NCBI RefSeq assembly: GCF_001591545.1
Contig: NZ_BCVC01000010.1
Location: 1 to 64,000, forward strand
Source of the DNA: Lederbergia lenta NBRC 16444
Lineage (GTDB): Bacteria; Bacillota; Bacilli; Bacillales; Bacillaceae_C
DNA: 64,000 nucleotides
Direction: 5' to 3'
How positions within the stretch are numbered: the first letter of the stretch is position 1; the number at the start of each line of letters is the position of its first letter. The notes beneath the pieces are model-generated. The model was not told the origin of the DNA. It worked only from the letters and a program-made list of their open reading frames with translations, and did not search any database. Below are positions 53,610-62,860 of this stretch, one piece after another. Both the position numbers and the translations under genes were made by a program.

Positions 53610-53804
53610 AGTTATCCTCCTTCTAAAATTCAATTTTCTGTAATTATTAGTTATCAATATAGTCAGTGTAGCAATTTGACAGCTAAATAACATTAAATTT
53701 GCCATTGCAGGAGGGATCTTTGTGATCTTTTCGTTGTACCCTTCATGTTTAATTAAAAAGATGTAGGGAATTTTACCCATATATATTGATTGGAGGATTT
53801 GATA

Positions 53805-54371
53805 ATGAAGCGACTGTTAGTACTCTCAGTAACATCTATACTTTCTTTAACAGTAGCTGCCTGTGGCACTCAAAGTGAGCAAGTAGATGATAGCAACTTT
53901 ACTCAAAATAATGGCGTAGTAAACAGCCAGGATGATAAGAACAATCACACTATTGATCAAGATAAAACTGCTCTGAATAACGGAAATGTTGAAAATGAAG
54001 AAGGAAATACCTCCATGCCAGCTGGTTATATGGAGCAAAAATGGGCCGATATAGATTATACCGATTTTGAACTAGAGGTGGACTATGGAAAGAACAAGGA
54101 ATACGAGGCTGAGATAGAGATAAATAAAAGTAACAATAGTATGAAAGCAGATTTGGAAGACGAGCTTAATGGTATGGATATGAACGGAGAAGAAGCATTC
54201 AATGAAATTTATCCTAAAGTAAAAAAATTAACTATTGACCAACATACAGCCAAGGATGATGCAATCAACCAAACCTTAGAATCCTTTAACTTAGAACCAA
54301 ATTATAATAAATTTGAACTGGAAATAACATTTAAAGACAGTACTAAGATTGAATATGAAGATAAAAAATAA
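53805..54371 (+). CDS. YusW-like lipoprotein
   Basis: The product has 188 residues from ATG 53805 (TGGAGG upstream). Lipobox VAAC (Cys20); a long Asn/Asp-rich linker (about 25-80); then a YusW-type domain (FELEVDYGKNKEYEAEIEI..., NYNKFELEITFKDSTKIEYE). This domain is small, beta-rich and of unknown function. Exposed on the membrane outer surface. Followed directly by a terminator. Confidence 0.8.
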   Translation: MKRLLVLSVTSILSLTVAACGTQSEQVDDSNFTQNNGVVNSQDDKNNHTIDQDKTALNNGNVENEEGNTSMPAGYMEQKWADIDYTDFELEVDYGKNKEYEAEIEINKSNNSMKADLEDELNGMDMNGEEAFNEIYPKVKKLTIDQHTAKDDAINQTLESFNLEPNYNKFELEITFKDSTKIEYEDKK

Positions 54372-54381
54372 CATCTGAGGG

Positions 54382-54416
54382 AAAAAACGGGCCACCCATT
54401 GGTTTACCCGTTTTTT
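54382..54416 (+). terminator. Terminator after YusW-like gene
   Basis: AAAAAACGGG (54382-54391) / CCCGTTTTTT (54407-54416), the last six T residues forming the U-run. Confidence 0.85.
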
Positions 54417-54463
54417 AGACCTGTTTTATTGTTCACATACTATTGGATGTGAAAACAGGCACA

Positions 54464-55387
54464 TCAATCTTCTGAGTTAGTTGCTAGCCTCTTCATGAAC
54501 TCTTCTGCAGCGCTGTATCCTTGTTGTTTAAGATTCCAGTTATTTGCTGCCGCTTCAATTAAGCCAACCACATCTCTTCCTGGTTGAAGCTGAATTTCAA
54601 TATGAGGAATTTGCACACCCATATATTCTGTAAACTTTGAAGCTAGTTCTAATTCATTATTCAAGGAATTTTTTTGCCATTTTGTCAGTTCTATATCCAA
54701 TGCAATCCTCGTTTCATCTTGGAAGGCCATATTTCCATATACACGAACTACATTCAATAGACCTATACTGCGCAATGCAAGAAATTCCTTATTCTTTTCA
54801 TTATGTGTACCAAGAATTGTTTGAGGACCAAGCTTTTTTAAGACGACAATATCATCAGCAACTAAGCGGTGCCCTCGTCCAATCAGTGTATGCGCAGTCT
54901 CACTTTTACCAATACCCGAGTGTCCCCTTAATAAAATGCCCATTCCGAATACATTTAGACAAACTCCATGTACAGCCGTTTCCTCCGCTAGCGCTTTTGT
55001 TAAATAAGCATCAAGTTTTGGAATAAACTCTGATGTTGCTTCATGTGTACGTAATAATGGAATGCCCTCTTCTGAACAATATTGAGTTAAATATCTTAAT
55101 CCTTCTTGCTGGGTGGTAACGATAAAACAAGGTGGATGATATTTAACTATATTTCCTATCCGTAGTTTACGCTCTTCATGGGTTAACTTATGTAAATAAT
55201 TGATTTCCTTCTGACCAAGAATTTGAACACGTTTCATGGGAAAAAAGTCAAAATACCCAATGAACTCTAAGCCCGGACGATGTGTCCGTGATCTTGTAAT
55301 GCCCCGATTTAATTGATCTTCCCCTGCTAAAACTTCCAGTGAAAAATTACGAACTAATTGTTCAACTGCTATTGATTTCCCATCCAT
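54464..55387 (-). CDS. HPr kinase/phosphorylase paralogue, divergent
   Basis: The product has 307 residues from ATG 55387 (AGGTGGAG upstream). It has the full HprK layout: N-terminal domain, His140 (AVHGVCLNVFG), Walker A GHSGIGKS (155-162), and VADD (176-179). The family signature LLEVRGxGIxNV reads FLALRSIGLLNV (202-213), so the conserved Glu is Ala204; the C-terminal VRPGRN reads QLQPGRD (266-272). HprK normally phosphorylates HPr Ser46 and sits upstream of lgt; neither lgt nor other partners are here. It probably is a second copy with altered activity. Whether it still acts on HPr is open. Confidence 0.85.
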   Translation of the reverse strand: MDGKSIAVEQLVRNFSLEVLAGEDQLNRGITRSRTHRPGLEFIGYFDFFPMKRVQILGQKEINYLHKLTHEERKLRIGNIVKYHPPCFIVTTQQEGLRYLTQYCSEEGIPLLRTHEATSEFIPKLDAYLTKALAEETAVHGVCLNVFGMGILLRGHSGIGKSETAHTLIGRGHRLVADDIVVLKKLGPQTILGTHNEKNKEFLALRSIGLLNVVRVYGNMAFQDETRIALDIELTKWQKNSLNNELELASKFTEYMGVQIPHIEIQLQPGRDVVGLIEAAANNWNLKQQGYSAAEEFMKRLATNSED

Positions 55388-55867
55388 GACACTCTCCACC
55401 TTTAAATAACTTTCTAAATGTAGCTTATACTTTTAAAAAAGAAGAATAGTCGCCTATAAAATGTTAAAAATACATCTATATTGATGTATCCAAGCTGAAT
55501 TTCCATGAACTCATATTATTATTAGTTTAAGACCGATACATCTCACCTTCCTATAAGTCTATCATTTTGTTCGCCATTTATCATAAAATTAACCATATCG
55601 TCATATTCGACTTAAACAATTGAAAACCCTTGCATTTTTAAGCATAATAACACAAAAAAGAACTTGAAGATTTTACGCTCATTTTCACCTATGATAGCAC
55701 CCTTTTTCCCTCATTCTAAGTTATTACACCTCATAATCCAACTTTTAAAAATTTACACCTGTAGCCAGCCTTATCCTTCAAATAAGCAAATGAACATACA
55801 AAAAACAGTCATAATTTCCTTACTATCGAGAAAACTAAAGAATAAACACGGAAAGGAGAGATGGAGC
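55388..55867. other. Intergenic, nothing recognised
   Basis: This A/T-rich gap separates the divergent HprK paralogue and a small ORF. I find no RNA motif, repeat or clear promoter. An open frame from 55664 upstream of the small gene has no ribosome site and no recognisable protein character. Confidence 0.4.
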
Positions 55868-56035
55868 ATGGGCCGTGGTAAAAATTTTAAACATAAAGAA
55901 AAAGGACATCCTGGAAACTTCCCAAAGGATAGTCTCAGTGCAGAGAAAGAGCATAGTAGACAGTTTGAACAAATTGAAGACATTGTTACACATGAAGCTT
56001 TTAAAAATCGAGTAAAAAAAGATGAAATGCCCTAG
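55868..56035 (+). CDS. Small basic hypothetical protein
   Basis: The product has 55 residues from ATG 55868 with AAAGGAGAG six to seven bases upstream. Sequence is hydrophilic and lysine/histidine-rich at the start (MGRGKNFKHKEKGHPGNFPK), then an acidic/helical part. No membrane segment or known motif. The strong ribosome site and coding-like composition support it. Family not recognised. Confidence 0.6.
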   Translation: MGRGKNFKHKEKGHPGNFPKDSLSAEKEHSRQFEQIEDIVTHEAFKNRVKKDEMP

Positions 56036-56050
56036 AATATAAATGCCGAA

Positions 56051-56086
56051 TTTGACAATGGAGCTACCCAAAGCTTCATTGTCAAA
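56051..56086. terminator. Inverted repeat between converging small genes
   Basis: TTTGACAATG (56051-56060) / CATTGTCAAA (56077-56086) with inner AGCT/AAGCT pairing. No long T-run; probably a bidirectional terminator. Confidence 0.6.
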
Positions 56087-56113
56087 ATTGGCCACTACTT
56101 TCGCGGTCATATT

Positions 56114-56299
56114 TTAAAGCCGCTCTAATTCTTGATAAGCTAATTGATATTTCCCACCTTCAGCAACTTCTGAATGGTACAAAGCTTTTAAGGCAAAGTT
56201 TTTCTCAAGGTCATGTTCTTGCATCATATCCTTCAGACGCTTTTGTAAATCTTTATTATCCTTGACCAGCTGTTTCATTTGCGATTTCACATACTTCAA
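56114..56299 (-). CDS. Small coiled-coil hypothetical protein
   Basis: The product has 61 residues, starting at TTG 56299 with AAAGGAG nine bases upstream. It is almost entirely helical and charged (MKQLVKDNKDLQKRLKDMMQ, then ALYHSEVAEGGKYQLAYQELERL). No known family recognised. Located 100 bp downstream of the SNF2 helicase gene on the same strand. Confidence 0.55.
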   Translation of the reverse strand: MKYVKSQMKQLVKDNKDLQKRLKDMMQEHDLEKNFALKALYHSEVAEGGKYQLAYQELERL

Positions 56300-56417
56300 A
56301 GAAATCAGCTCCTTTCAATCACTAAACTAATCCTATAACTATAACACAGATAACTATTGACGATATACGTCCCGCTTCTATAATCAAAAGTGCAAAGCAT
56401 CCAGCCAATTAACTTTT

Positions 56418-59400
56418 CTATATCATCAATATTTCCTTAATATCTTCTTCAGTAAAAGTAGTTGATGCTTTTTCTTCAGAATCGATAATTTCCTCCACTA
56501 AATGCCTCTTTTTTTCTTGCAATTCATTGATCTTTTCTTCTATCGTACCGCGGGCAACAAGTTTGATGACTTGTACAACGTTTGTCTGACCGATGCGATG
56601 CGCACGATCAGCTGCTTGCTCCTCCACTGCAGGGTTCCACCATATGTCATATAAAATAACTGTATCTGCACCTGTTAGATTAAGACCTGTACCGCCTGCT
56701 TTCAATGAAATGAGAAAAAGATCACGTTCCCCTGCATTGAATCGACTACAAATTTTCAATCGTTCTTCTGATGGAGTTTGTCCATCAAGATAGAAGAAAT
56801 GTCGCCCTTGACTCGCTAACTCTCTTCCTATAAGGCCAAGCATTTTCGTAAACTGAGAGAATATCAACACCCTTCTCCCCGAATTCCTCGATTCCTCTAA
56901 AATCTGTAGAAGCTGTTCAAATTTACCAGAGCTTCCTTTATACCCATCAACAAATAAGGCTGGGTGACAACAAATCTGTCGCAGCCGAGTCAAACCAGCC
57001 AAAATTTTGATCCGATTTTTCCGGAGTGTATCCTTATCGAGATGTTTCAATGTGTCATGTCTAAGTTTAGCCAAATAGGCAGCATATAACTTCTTCTGAT
57101 CAGGAAGCAACTCTGTTGATTCCAATGCTTCCACTTTTTTCGGAAGCTCTGAAAGTACATCCTTTTTCAATCTGCGGAGTAAAAATGGGTTAATCCTTCG
57201 AGCAATTGTCTTCCTCGGAAGATTACTGTATTCTTTAAACCCCTGAAATAATTCGGGAAAGACAACCCGATAAATAGACCATAGCTCTTCCAAGGAATTC
57301 TCTATCGGTGTACCAGTGAGGGCGAAGCGATTATCCGCTTGGATCTTCTGCACCGCTTTTGCTGTTTGTGTGACGGGATTCTTAAATGCCTGTGCTTCAT
57401 CAAAATAAACAGTATGAAAAAACTGTTTCTCGTACCACATGATGTCGCTGCGTAACAACGGGTAGGAGGTAATGAGAACGTCCATATCTCTCGCTTCTTT
57501 CTGCATAATGGATCGTTCTTTCTGATTACCATCAACTACAATCGCCTGTATGTCTGGAGTAAATTTCATGAATTCATTCAGCCAATTATATGTTAGGGAA
57601 GATGGACATACGATAAGAACAGGATGCTTCTTTTTACGTATATTCGGTAACTCGGATAAAATAAATGTAATGCTTTGTAGCGTTTTACCCAGTCCCATAT
57701 CATCTGCGAGAATCCCACCGAATCCATAGTAAGCAAGTGACTTCATCCATTTATATCCATGTTTTTGATAGCCTCTTAATATCGGATCCAAACTTTTAGG
57801 TATATCGAATGTCAAACTGCTTGGATTTTGAATATGCTCCAAAAACCGAGAAAATGATTTTTCTAATGTGAATGCATCACGATTATCAACGGAATCAAGT
57901 AGCTGAAGACCTCGTACAATTGGTACCTTCCATCCCTTTTCCAATTCTTCATTATGTTCTGGAAGAGTATGCAAGAAGCCTTTCATTTCTTCAAACTCTC
58001 TTGTCTCTAATGAAAGAATGGATCCGTTCCCCAATCGATAGTATTTCCGTTTTTCTTCTAACGCTAACAAAATATCACGTATATGTTCTTCGGGAATACC
58101 ATCCATTTCAAACTTAAATTCCAACCAATTAGTTCTCTCTTTTTTCATCTTAATCCTAATTTTCGGACGAACATTCCCTTTAAATATCCTATTTTTAACA
58201 GCGGTAGTTGCATATATTTGCGCAAGCTTTTGCAACTTAGGAACGATATTATATAAAAATGCATACTCCAAATCTTCATTATGCATAAAGTACCCGCCGT
58301 CCGTCTTAGTAAGCAAGCTCTCATCTAGCAGCCGCAAGATCTCGTCTTCCTTCTCAACATCTCTAACGAGAGTAGAGCTTGCCTGGAGAGTGCGTTCATG
58401 TTCCAGCGGGTTAATCATAATGTTTTCATAATGAAACTCTACTCCAACAAGCAAACGATCTTTCACACGATCTAAGTACAATTTGGCAATTAACGGTGTT
58501 TTAACAAACTGATCATTTACATTTTCAGCTATATGTACACTGCCTAACTTCTTTAAACCGGGCACCACTTTTTCCAGAAAAACAGTGACTTGCTTTTGTG
58601 GTATTAAAATTTGATTCGTTCCTGACTCATTAAGCAATCTTTTTAACTCTGAGAGACGCTTATAATTATCATTTTTCAATTTTATTAGTTTTCCTTCCGA
58701 TAAAACGGACCTATATGAATGCAATAAAATCATTTGCGTTAGTCCGTCGATCTTCAGTTGATAGCGCTGTTCTCTCGTTTTGGCAAATTCAAACTGTATG
58801 GAAAGTAGTTCATTTGATAAGCGAAGACCAGTATATAAATTTCCATCATACTCTACCTCCACTAATGGTGCCTTTTCCAGTAGGGGAATTAACCTGTCCC
58901 AAGAAGAAGGCCGGATCAATAATAAATGCTGATCGCTTACATAGGCTGATTTATCCGGCAATGCATCCATATATACCTTTTCATCAAGAATAATTTGAAT
59001 AAGCTGATGAAGCACAACATCTGTTTCTTTTTGAAAGCAATGAAGATTGGGACTGTACGTGAAAGACTTAGAAAGGACGTAAGCTTGTCCATCTCTCATA
59101 TGCTCCAGATACTCCCTAATATTTCGCACATTAGTCGAGCCGATCTTTACCTTTATCCCGAACATATGCCAATTATTTTCTATCCTAACAGGTTGACATG
59201 TGAACGCTACATCAAGCATCTTTCTATTTTCAAAGTGAAGCTGATGACCACTTGAACGGATAGGTCGAGTATTAAAAAGTGTTAATAAACCCTCTGTTAG
59301 TTCTTGATTGGAGGTATTTTCATTTGAACTAGTATCTAATTTACCTTGCTGTTGAGATCCATATATCGATAATAAAACAGCTGCAATATGCTGACAATCT

Positions 59401-59630
59401 AGTTGAAAGGAAGCCAGTACAGGGCAACTGCATTTCGTACGTAAATCGCCTCCCTCATCCTTTTTTATGGTGACATGAAAATCTTCCGCTCCCGTAACTG
59501 TTGCTTCACAACCATCGGGTCCCCAATTTTCCATTATTACTTTATTCGCACGATAAAAAGCTTCTCCTCTTTTGAAGGAGACCGCACCACACATATCTTT
59601 AATGATCTTATGATTTAATTTTATATTCAC
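56418..59630 (-). CDS. SNF2-family helicase with N-terminal SWIM zinc finger
   Basis: The product has 1070 residues. The start is taken as GTG 59630, with a perfect AAGGAG eight bases upstream; ATG 59672 is in frame but has a poorer site. SWIM zinc finger C67-x-C69 ... C79-x-H81, a long middle region, then the SNF2 core: motif I DDMGLGKTLQ (near 639), motif II DEAQ (near 745), KTGLNLT-like AGGTGLNLTGA and motif VI AADRAHRIGQT (near 1010). It fuses the parts that are separate YwqB (SWIM) and YwqA (helicase) in B. subtilis. SNF2 proteins move along duplex DNA and remodel protein-DNA complexes; its role here is unknown. Confidence 0.92.
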   Translation of the reverse strand: MNIKLNHKIIKDMCGAVSFKRGEAFYRANKVIMENWGPDGCEATVTGAEDFHVTIKKDEGGDLRTKCSCPVLASFQLDCQHIAAVLLSIYGSQQQGKLDTSSNENTSNQELTEGLLTLFNTRPIRSSGHQLHFENRKMLDVAFTCQPVRIENNWHMFGIKVKIGSTNVRNIREYLEHMRDGQAYVLSKSFTYSPNLHCFQKETDVVLHQLIQIILDEKVYMDALPDKSAYVSDQHLLLIRPSSWDRLIPLLEKAPLVEVEYDGNLYTGLRLSNELLSIQFEFAKTREQRYQLKIDGLTQMILLHSYRSVLSEGKLIKLKNDNYKRLSELKRLLNESGTNQILIPQKQVTVFLEKVVPGLKKLGSVHIAENVNDQFVKTPLIAKLYLDRVKDRLLVGVEFHYENIMINPLEHERTLQASSTLVRDVEKEDEILRLLDESLLTKTDGGYFMHNEDLEYAFLYNIVPKLQKLAQIYATTAVKNRIFKGNVRPKIRIKMKKERTNWLEFKFEMDGIPEEHIRDILLALEEKRKYYRLGNGSILSLETREFEEMKGFLHTLPEHNEELEKGWKVPIVRGLQLLDSVDNRDAFTLEKSFSRFLEHIQNPSSLTFDIPKSLDPILRGYQKHGYKWMKSLAYYGFGGILADDMGLGKTLQSITFILSELPNIRKKKHPVLIVCPSSLTYNWLNEFMKFTPDIQAIVVDGNQKERSIMQKEARDMDVLITSYPLLRSDIMWYEKQFFHTVYFDEAQAFKNPVTQTAKAVQKIQADNRFALTGTPIENSLEELWSIYRVVFPELFQGFKEYSNLPRKTIARRINPFLLRRLKKDVLSELPKKVEALESTELLPDQKKLYAAYLAKLRHDTLKHLDKDTLRKNRIKILAGLTRLRQICCHPALFVDGYKGSSGKFEQLLQILEESRNSGRRVLIFSQFTKMLGLIGRELASQGRHFFYLDGQTPSEERLKICSRFNAGERDLFLISLKAGGTGLNLTGADTVILYDIWWNPAVEEQAADRAHRIGQTNVVQVIKLVARGTIEEKINELQEKKRHLVEEIIDSEEKASTTFTEEDIKEILMI

Positions 59631-59743
59631 ATGCCTCGCTCCTTCCAAAGGAAATTTTCTGCTTATATCCATGCTTATTGGCGCCTTCTGCTCATCGAAA
59701 CACTAAAAAGGAAAGTGCATGCATGATTACAAATAGAGTAAAG

Positions 59744-61018
59744 TTAAACCATCAACTTACTAGATTTATTTGCCTCCTGACGTTGCTCTTTAATGAGTAA
59801 TCCCCCGATTAAACCAATCATGGAAAATAAAACTGGAATAATAAAACCGTAATGATATCCAACACTACTTGTAGAGGCTTGAAAATAGTCTAATACTTTT
59901 CCGAATATACTTGGTAATAAGACGGCACTTAAAAAGCCTCCTGTATTGGCAAACCCTGAAACAACACCAACCTCTTTTATATCAAAAGATTGTCGAACGA
60001 TTGCAAATGTTAATGCACTTGCCCCATTCCCGAAACCAATTATTAAAAAAAGAATAATGAGCATGAAGTACGGCGGCTTTCCACTAAATAAAAACAATGC
60101 TGCCCAACTTAAAAAAATGATCATATGTACAACAACATACGGTCGTTTAAACGATTCTAAACGACTGGCAATCCAACTTGTGAGAGGTGCCCCAACAATT
60201 GCACCAATCAGCCCGATCATGATAAGCTGACTCGCATCTGAACGTGTCATTCCATACACTTGTATTCCATAAGGCACGGCCCATGAACCAATAAACCCTA
60301 CATAAGTACCAACAAGCCCAAAGTGACATAAAAAAGTTGCCCATGCTTGACGATTAGAAAATATACGCCTTAACATTACTAACGTTTTCTCTCTTTCCCT
60401 CTCCTTTTTAACTGGAGATAAATGAGGTTGGTTTTTCATCCTTCTTCTTGGTTGGTCCACAAGTACTACATACAGAAGCAATCCACAAAGACATAGGATC
60501 ATTCCTACTATAAAAAACGGCGCTCTCCAACCTGATAAAGTAATCCATGCTGAAAAGGGGACCGTTGCCATCAAAAAGCCCAAGCTACCAGTCATCCCAG
60601 CAAGGCCGAGTAATCCAATAAACTCCTTTACCTTAAACCACTGACTTAATATCAAAACCACACTGACCCAAATGGTCGCATCTCCCATTCCCACCATTAA
60701 TCTAGCGATAAAAAGCACCATTTCATTAGGTGCGAGACTATAAATTAAAGTACCTATCCCATTGAGCAATGCCCCAGCAATAAGGAATAGATTCGGCCCA
60801 AAACGATCAGTTAATATCCCAATCGGAATTTGCAAACTGGCGTATGCCAAAAATTGAATACTCGTAAGTAATCCAATTGTAGAAGCTGTAAGTTTGAAAT
60901 CCTTCATCAATTGATCTGAAATTAATCCTGGTGCTGTTCTCTGACTCACAATTAAAAAATACGTAAATAATACTGCCGCAAAAACAACCCATCTATACTT
61001 GCTATTTTGTTTATCCAC
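59744..61018 (-). CDS. MFS transporter
   Basis: The product has 424 residues with twelve membrane helices and a basic central loop (VDQPRRRMKNQPHLSPVKKE). MFS motif A is seen as PIGILTDRFGP (about 63-73). Closest in general pattern to bacterial anion/hexuronate:cation type MFS proteins, but the substrate is not predictable. Starts at GTG 61018 with AGGAG nine bases upstream. It stands alone between the SNF2 helicase and gltP. Confidence 0.83.
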   Translation of the reverse strand: MDKQNSKYRWVVFAAVLFTYFLIVSQRTAPGLISDQLMKDFKLTASTIGLLTSIQFLAYASLQIPIGILTDRFGPNLFLIAGALLNGIGTLIYSLAPNEMVLFIARLMVGMGDATIWVSVVLILSQWFKVKEFIGLLGLAGMTGSLGFLMATVPFSAWITLSGWRAPFFIVGMILCLCGLLLYVVLVDQPRRRMKNQPHLSPVKKEREREKTLVMLRRIFSNRQAWATFLCHFGLVGTYVGFIGSWAVPYGIQVYGMTRSDASQLIMIGLIGAIVGAPLTSWIASRLESFKRPYVVVHMIIFLSWAALFLFSGKPPYFMLIILFLIIGFGNGASALTFAIVRQSFDIKEVGVVSGFANTGGFLSAVLLPSIFGKVLDYFQASTSSVGYHYGFIIPVLFSMIGLIGGLLIKEQRQEANKSSKLMV

Positions 61019-61104
61019 TAGTCACTACTCCTGTTGTTAGCTTTTATTCTATTCATATTATACCCCTAATTTTCCATCGTGAATTTACTATTGCACTTTC
61101 ATTC

Positions 61105-61159
61105 ATCAAAGAAAAAGTGTCAGCTCCTAATAAAATAGGACTGACACTTTTTCTTTGAT
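61105..61159 (-). terminator. gltP terminator
   Basis: Perfect 19-bp stem ATCAAAGAAAAAGTGTCAG (61105-61123) / CTGACACTTTTTCTTTGAT (61141-61159), with extra inner pairing. T-rich arm serves as U-run for the leftward transcript. Confidence 0.85.
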
Positions 61160-61212
61160 AAATTTTTTTAGAAATCTTCCTTGAATCAATTCCATAAAAG
61201 TTCAATTAACTC

Positions 61213-62487
61213 TTAAGCAATTCTTTTAACTGAAGCATAGTATTCTCGTTCTTTTTCCATATCAAATCGGCCTTCCCATTTAGACATAACGACTGTAGCT
61301 AAAGCATTGCCGACTACATTAACGACTGTGCGTGCCATATCTAGAATTCGGTCAATCCCAGCAATAAATGCAAGTCCCTCAAGTGGGATGCCTACAGTTC
61401 CTAGGGTAGCCAATAGAACAACGAAGGAAACTCCTGGTACACCAGCTATTCCTTTTGATGTAACCATTAATACTAACATCAATGTTATTTGTTCTATAAT
61501 ACTTAAATCAATCCCGTACATTTGTGCAATAAAAATTGCCGCAAGTGCTTGATATAGTGTGGATCCGTCCAAGTTAAATGAATAACCCGTTGGTATAACA
61601 AATGAAACAATGTCTTTCGGACATCCAAATCGCTCCATTTTTTGCATCACTTTTGGCAATACCGTCTCGGAACTTGATGTGGAATAAGCTAAAATAAGCT
61701 CATCTTTCAGCACTTTAATAATGTGGAAAATATTTATGCCACAGATCTTCGCAATTACCCCAAGCACGACAACAATGAAAAAGGCCATCGTTGCATATAC
61801 GAGAATCATTAACTTTCCAAGTGGGATTAATGATTCCAAACCAAACTTGGATACTGTTACTCCAATTAAAGCAAATACACCGAATGGAGCAAATTTCATG
61901 ATAAGATTTGTCACCCAGAACATAGCATCCGCAGTACCTTGGAAGAAAGCAAGAACTGGCTTTCCTTTTTCGCCAATCGCCGCTATCCCTAAACCGAATA
62001 AGACGGAAAAGAAGATGATAGCAAGCATATCGCCCGCTGCCATAGATTCAATAATATTGCTTGGTACAATATTAACAATAATATCCATAAATCCATTGCT
62101 TTGTACTTCATTAGTTGTTTGAATATATTGATCAATATTACCTTTAGTCAAGCTAGAAATATCCAAACCGACACCTGGCTTGAAAATATTTGCTGAAAGC
62201 AAACCGACAAGAATAGCAATTGTTGTTACAATTTCAAAATAAAGCAGCGTCTTTCCGCCTAGTTTACCTAATTGTTTTATATCACCCGTACCAGCAACAC
62301 CAACAATTAAAGTAGAAATGATAATTGGTACAACTATCATTTTAATCATATTCAAAAACATTGTACCGATCGGTTGTAAATATTTTTCTACGGCAGGATC
62401 GCCGAAAAAGACCGCGCCGATAATAATTCCCAAAATCAAACCAGCTAGAATTTGATAGGCCAAAGTAAATTTGAACTTTTTCCTCAT
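61213..62487 (-). CDS. gltP: Glutamate/dicarboxylate:Na+/H+ symporter (DAACS family)
   Basis: The product has 424 residues from ATG 62487 (AGGTGA seven bases upstream; TTG 62490 in frame). Family motifs: the serine-rich SSSETVLP hairpin (near 271), NLDGSTLY (near 305) and DRILDMARTVVNVVGNA (near 382), where the DR...RT..N residues bind the acidic substrate and cation. It imports glutamate/aspartate or C4-dicarboxylates; GltT/GltP of Bacillus are closest. It lies downstream of the GlnK-GlnL pair on the same strand, which fits glutamate-linked control. Own terminator. Confidence 0.92.
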   Translation of the reverse strand: MRKKFKFTLAYQILAGLILGIIIGAVFFGDPAVEKYLQPIGTMFLNMIKMIVVPIIISTLIVGVAGTGDIKQLGKLGGKTLLYFEIVTTIAILVGLLSANIFKPGVGLDISSLTKGNIDQYIQTTNEVQSNGFMDIIVNIVPSNIIESMAAGDMLAIIFFSVLFGLGIAAIGEKGKPVLAFFQGTADAMFWVTNLIMKFAPFGVFALIGVTVSKFGLESLIPLGKLMILVYATMAFFIVVVLGVIAKICGINIFHIIKVLKDELILAYSTSSSETVLPKVMQKMERFGCPKDIVSFVIPTGYSFNLDGSTLYQALAAIFIAQMYGIDLSIIEQITLMLVLMVTSKGIAGVPGVSFVVLLATLGTVGIPLEGLAFIAGIDRILDMARTVVNVVGNALATVVMSKWEGRFDMEKEREYYASVKRIA

Positions 62488-62570
62488 CAATAAGTCACCT
62501 CTTTCTATCTATTGGAAACGCATTCTTCGTAAAAAAATAAGCTTATCCAATATATTACCGGCAACCTATT

Positions 62571-62590
62571 GAATCCGACAAGATCCGACA
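62571..62590 (-). promoter_or_regulatory. Tandem 10-bp direct repeat upstream of gltP
   Basis: GAATCCGACA (62571-62580) and AGATCCGACA (62581-62590): the block ATCCGACA occurs twice at exactly 10-bp spacing, one helical turn, 84-103 bp before the gltP start and over a possible TTGTCG / TAATAT promoter. A response regulator site is likely; GlnL is the obvious candidate. Confidence 0.5.
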
Positions 62591-62827
62591 TTTTTCTTCT
62601 GGACTTTTCTTTAAGTGGAGGTAGTTTTTCAAGGAAAATAAGGGAGAGATAGCCTTTATATAGCTCAGTTTTCTTTATCTAACTTCATGCGCTAGTATAC
62701 TTCCTTTTTCTCGGTCTGATAAGTTGGGAGAGTTAAAAGAATCCTTCTCTAATTACACAATAAGGCTATCCCTATTCTTATAGCTATTTTGCACATCGCT
62801 TAGCGGGCAACTTACGCTTTTCCTAGT

Positions 62828-62857
62828 TTCTAGCGCCTAGTGCCCGACGACTCGTAG
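62828..62857. repeat. Degenerate dispersed repeat
   Basis: TTTCTAGCGCCTAGTGCCCG followed by ACGACTCGTA resembles the Bacillaceae intergenic repeat with the core CAGCGCCTAGCCCCTCGA. The match is partial and from memory. Confidence 0.4.
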
Positions 62858-62860
62858 CAT

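Noticed and set aside
53610-53780. N-terminal extension of the pirin-like protein
   Set aside because: A strong AGGAGG site precedes the ATG at 53609, and the upstream codons look like non-coding promoter sequence.
55664-55867. Upstream extension of the small basic protein
   Set aside because: It has no ribosome site; the internal ATG at 55868 has a strong one.
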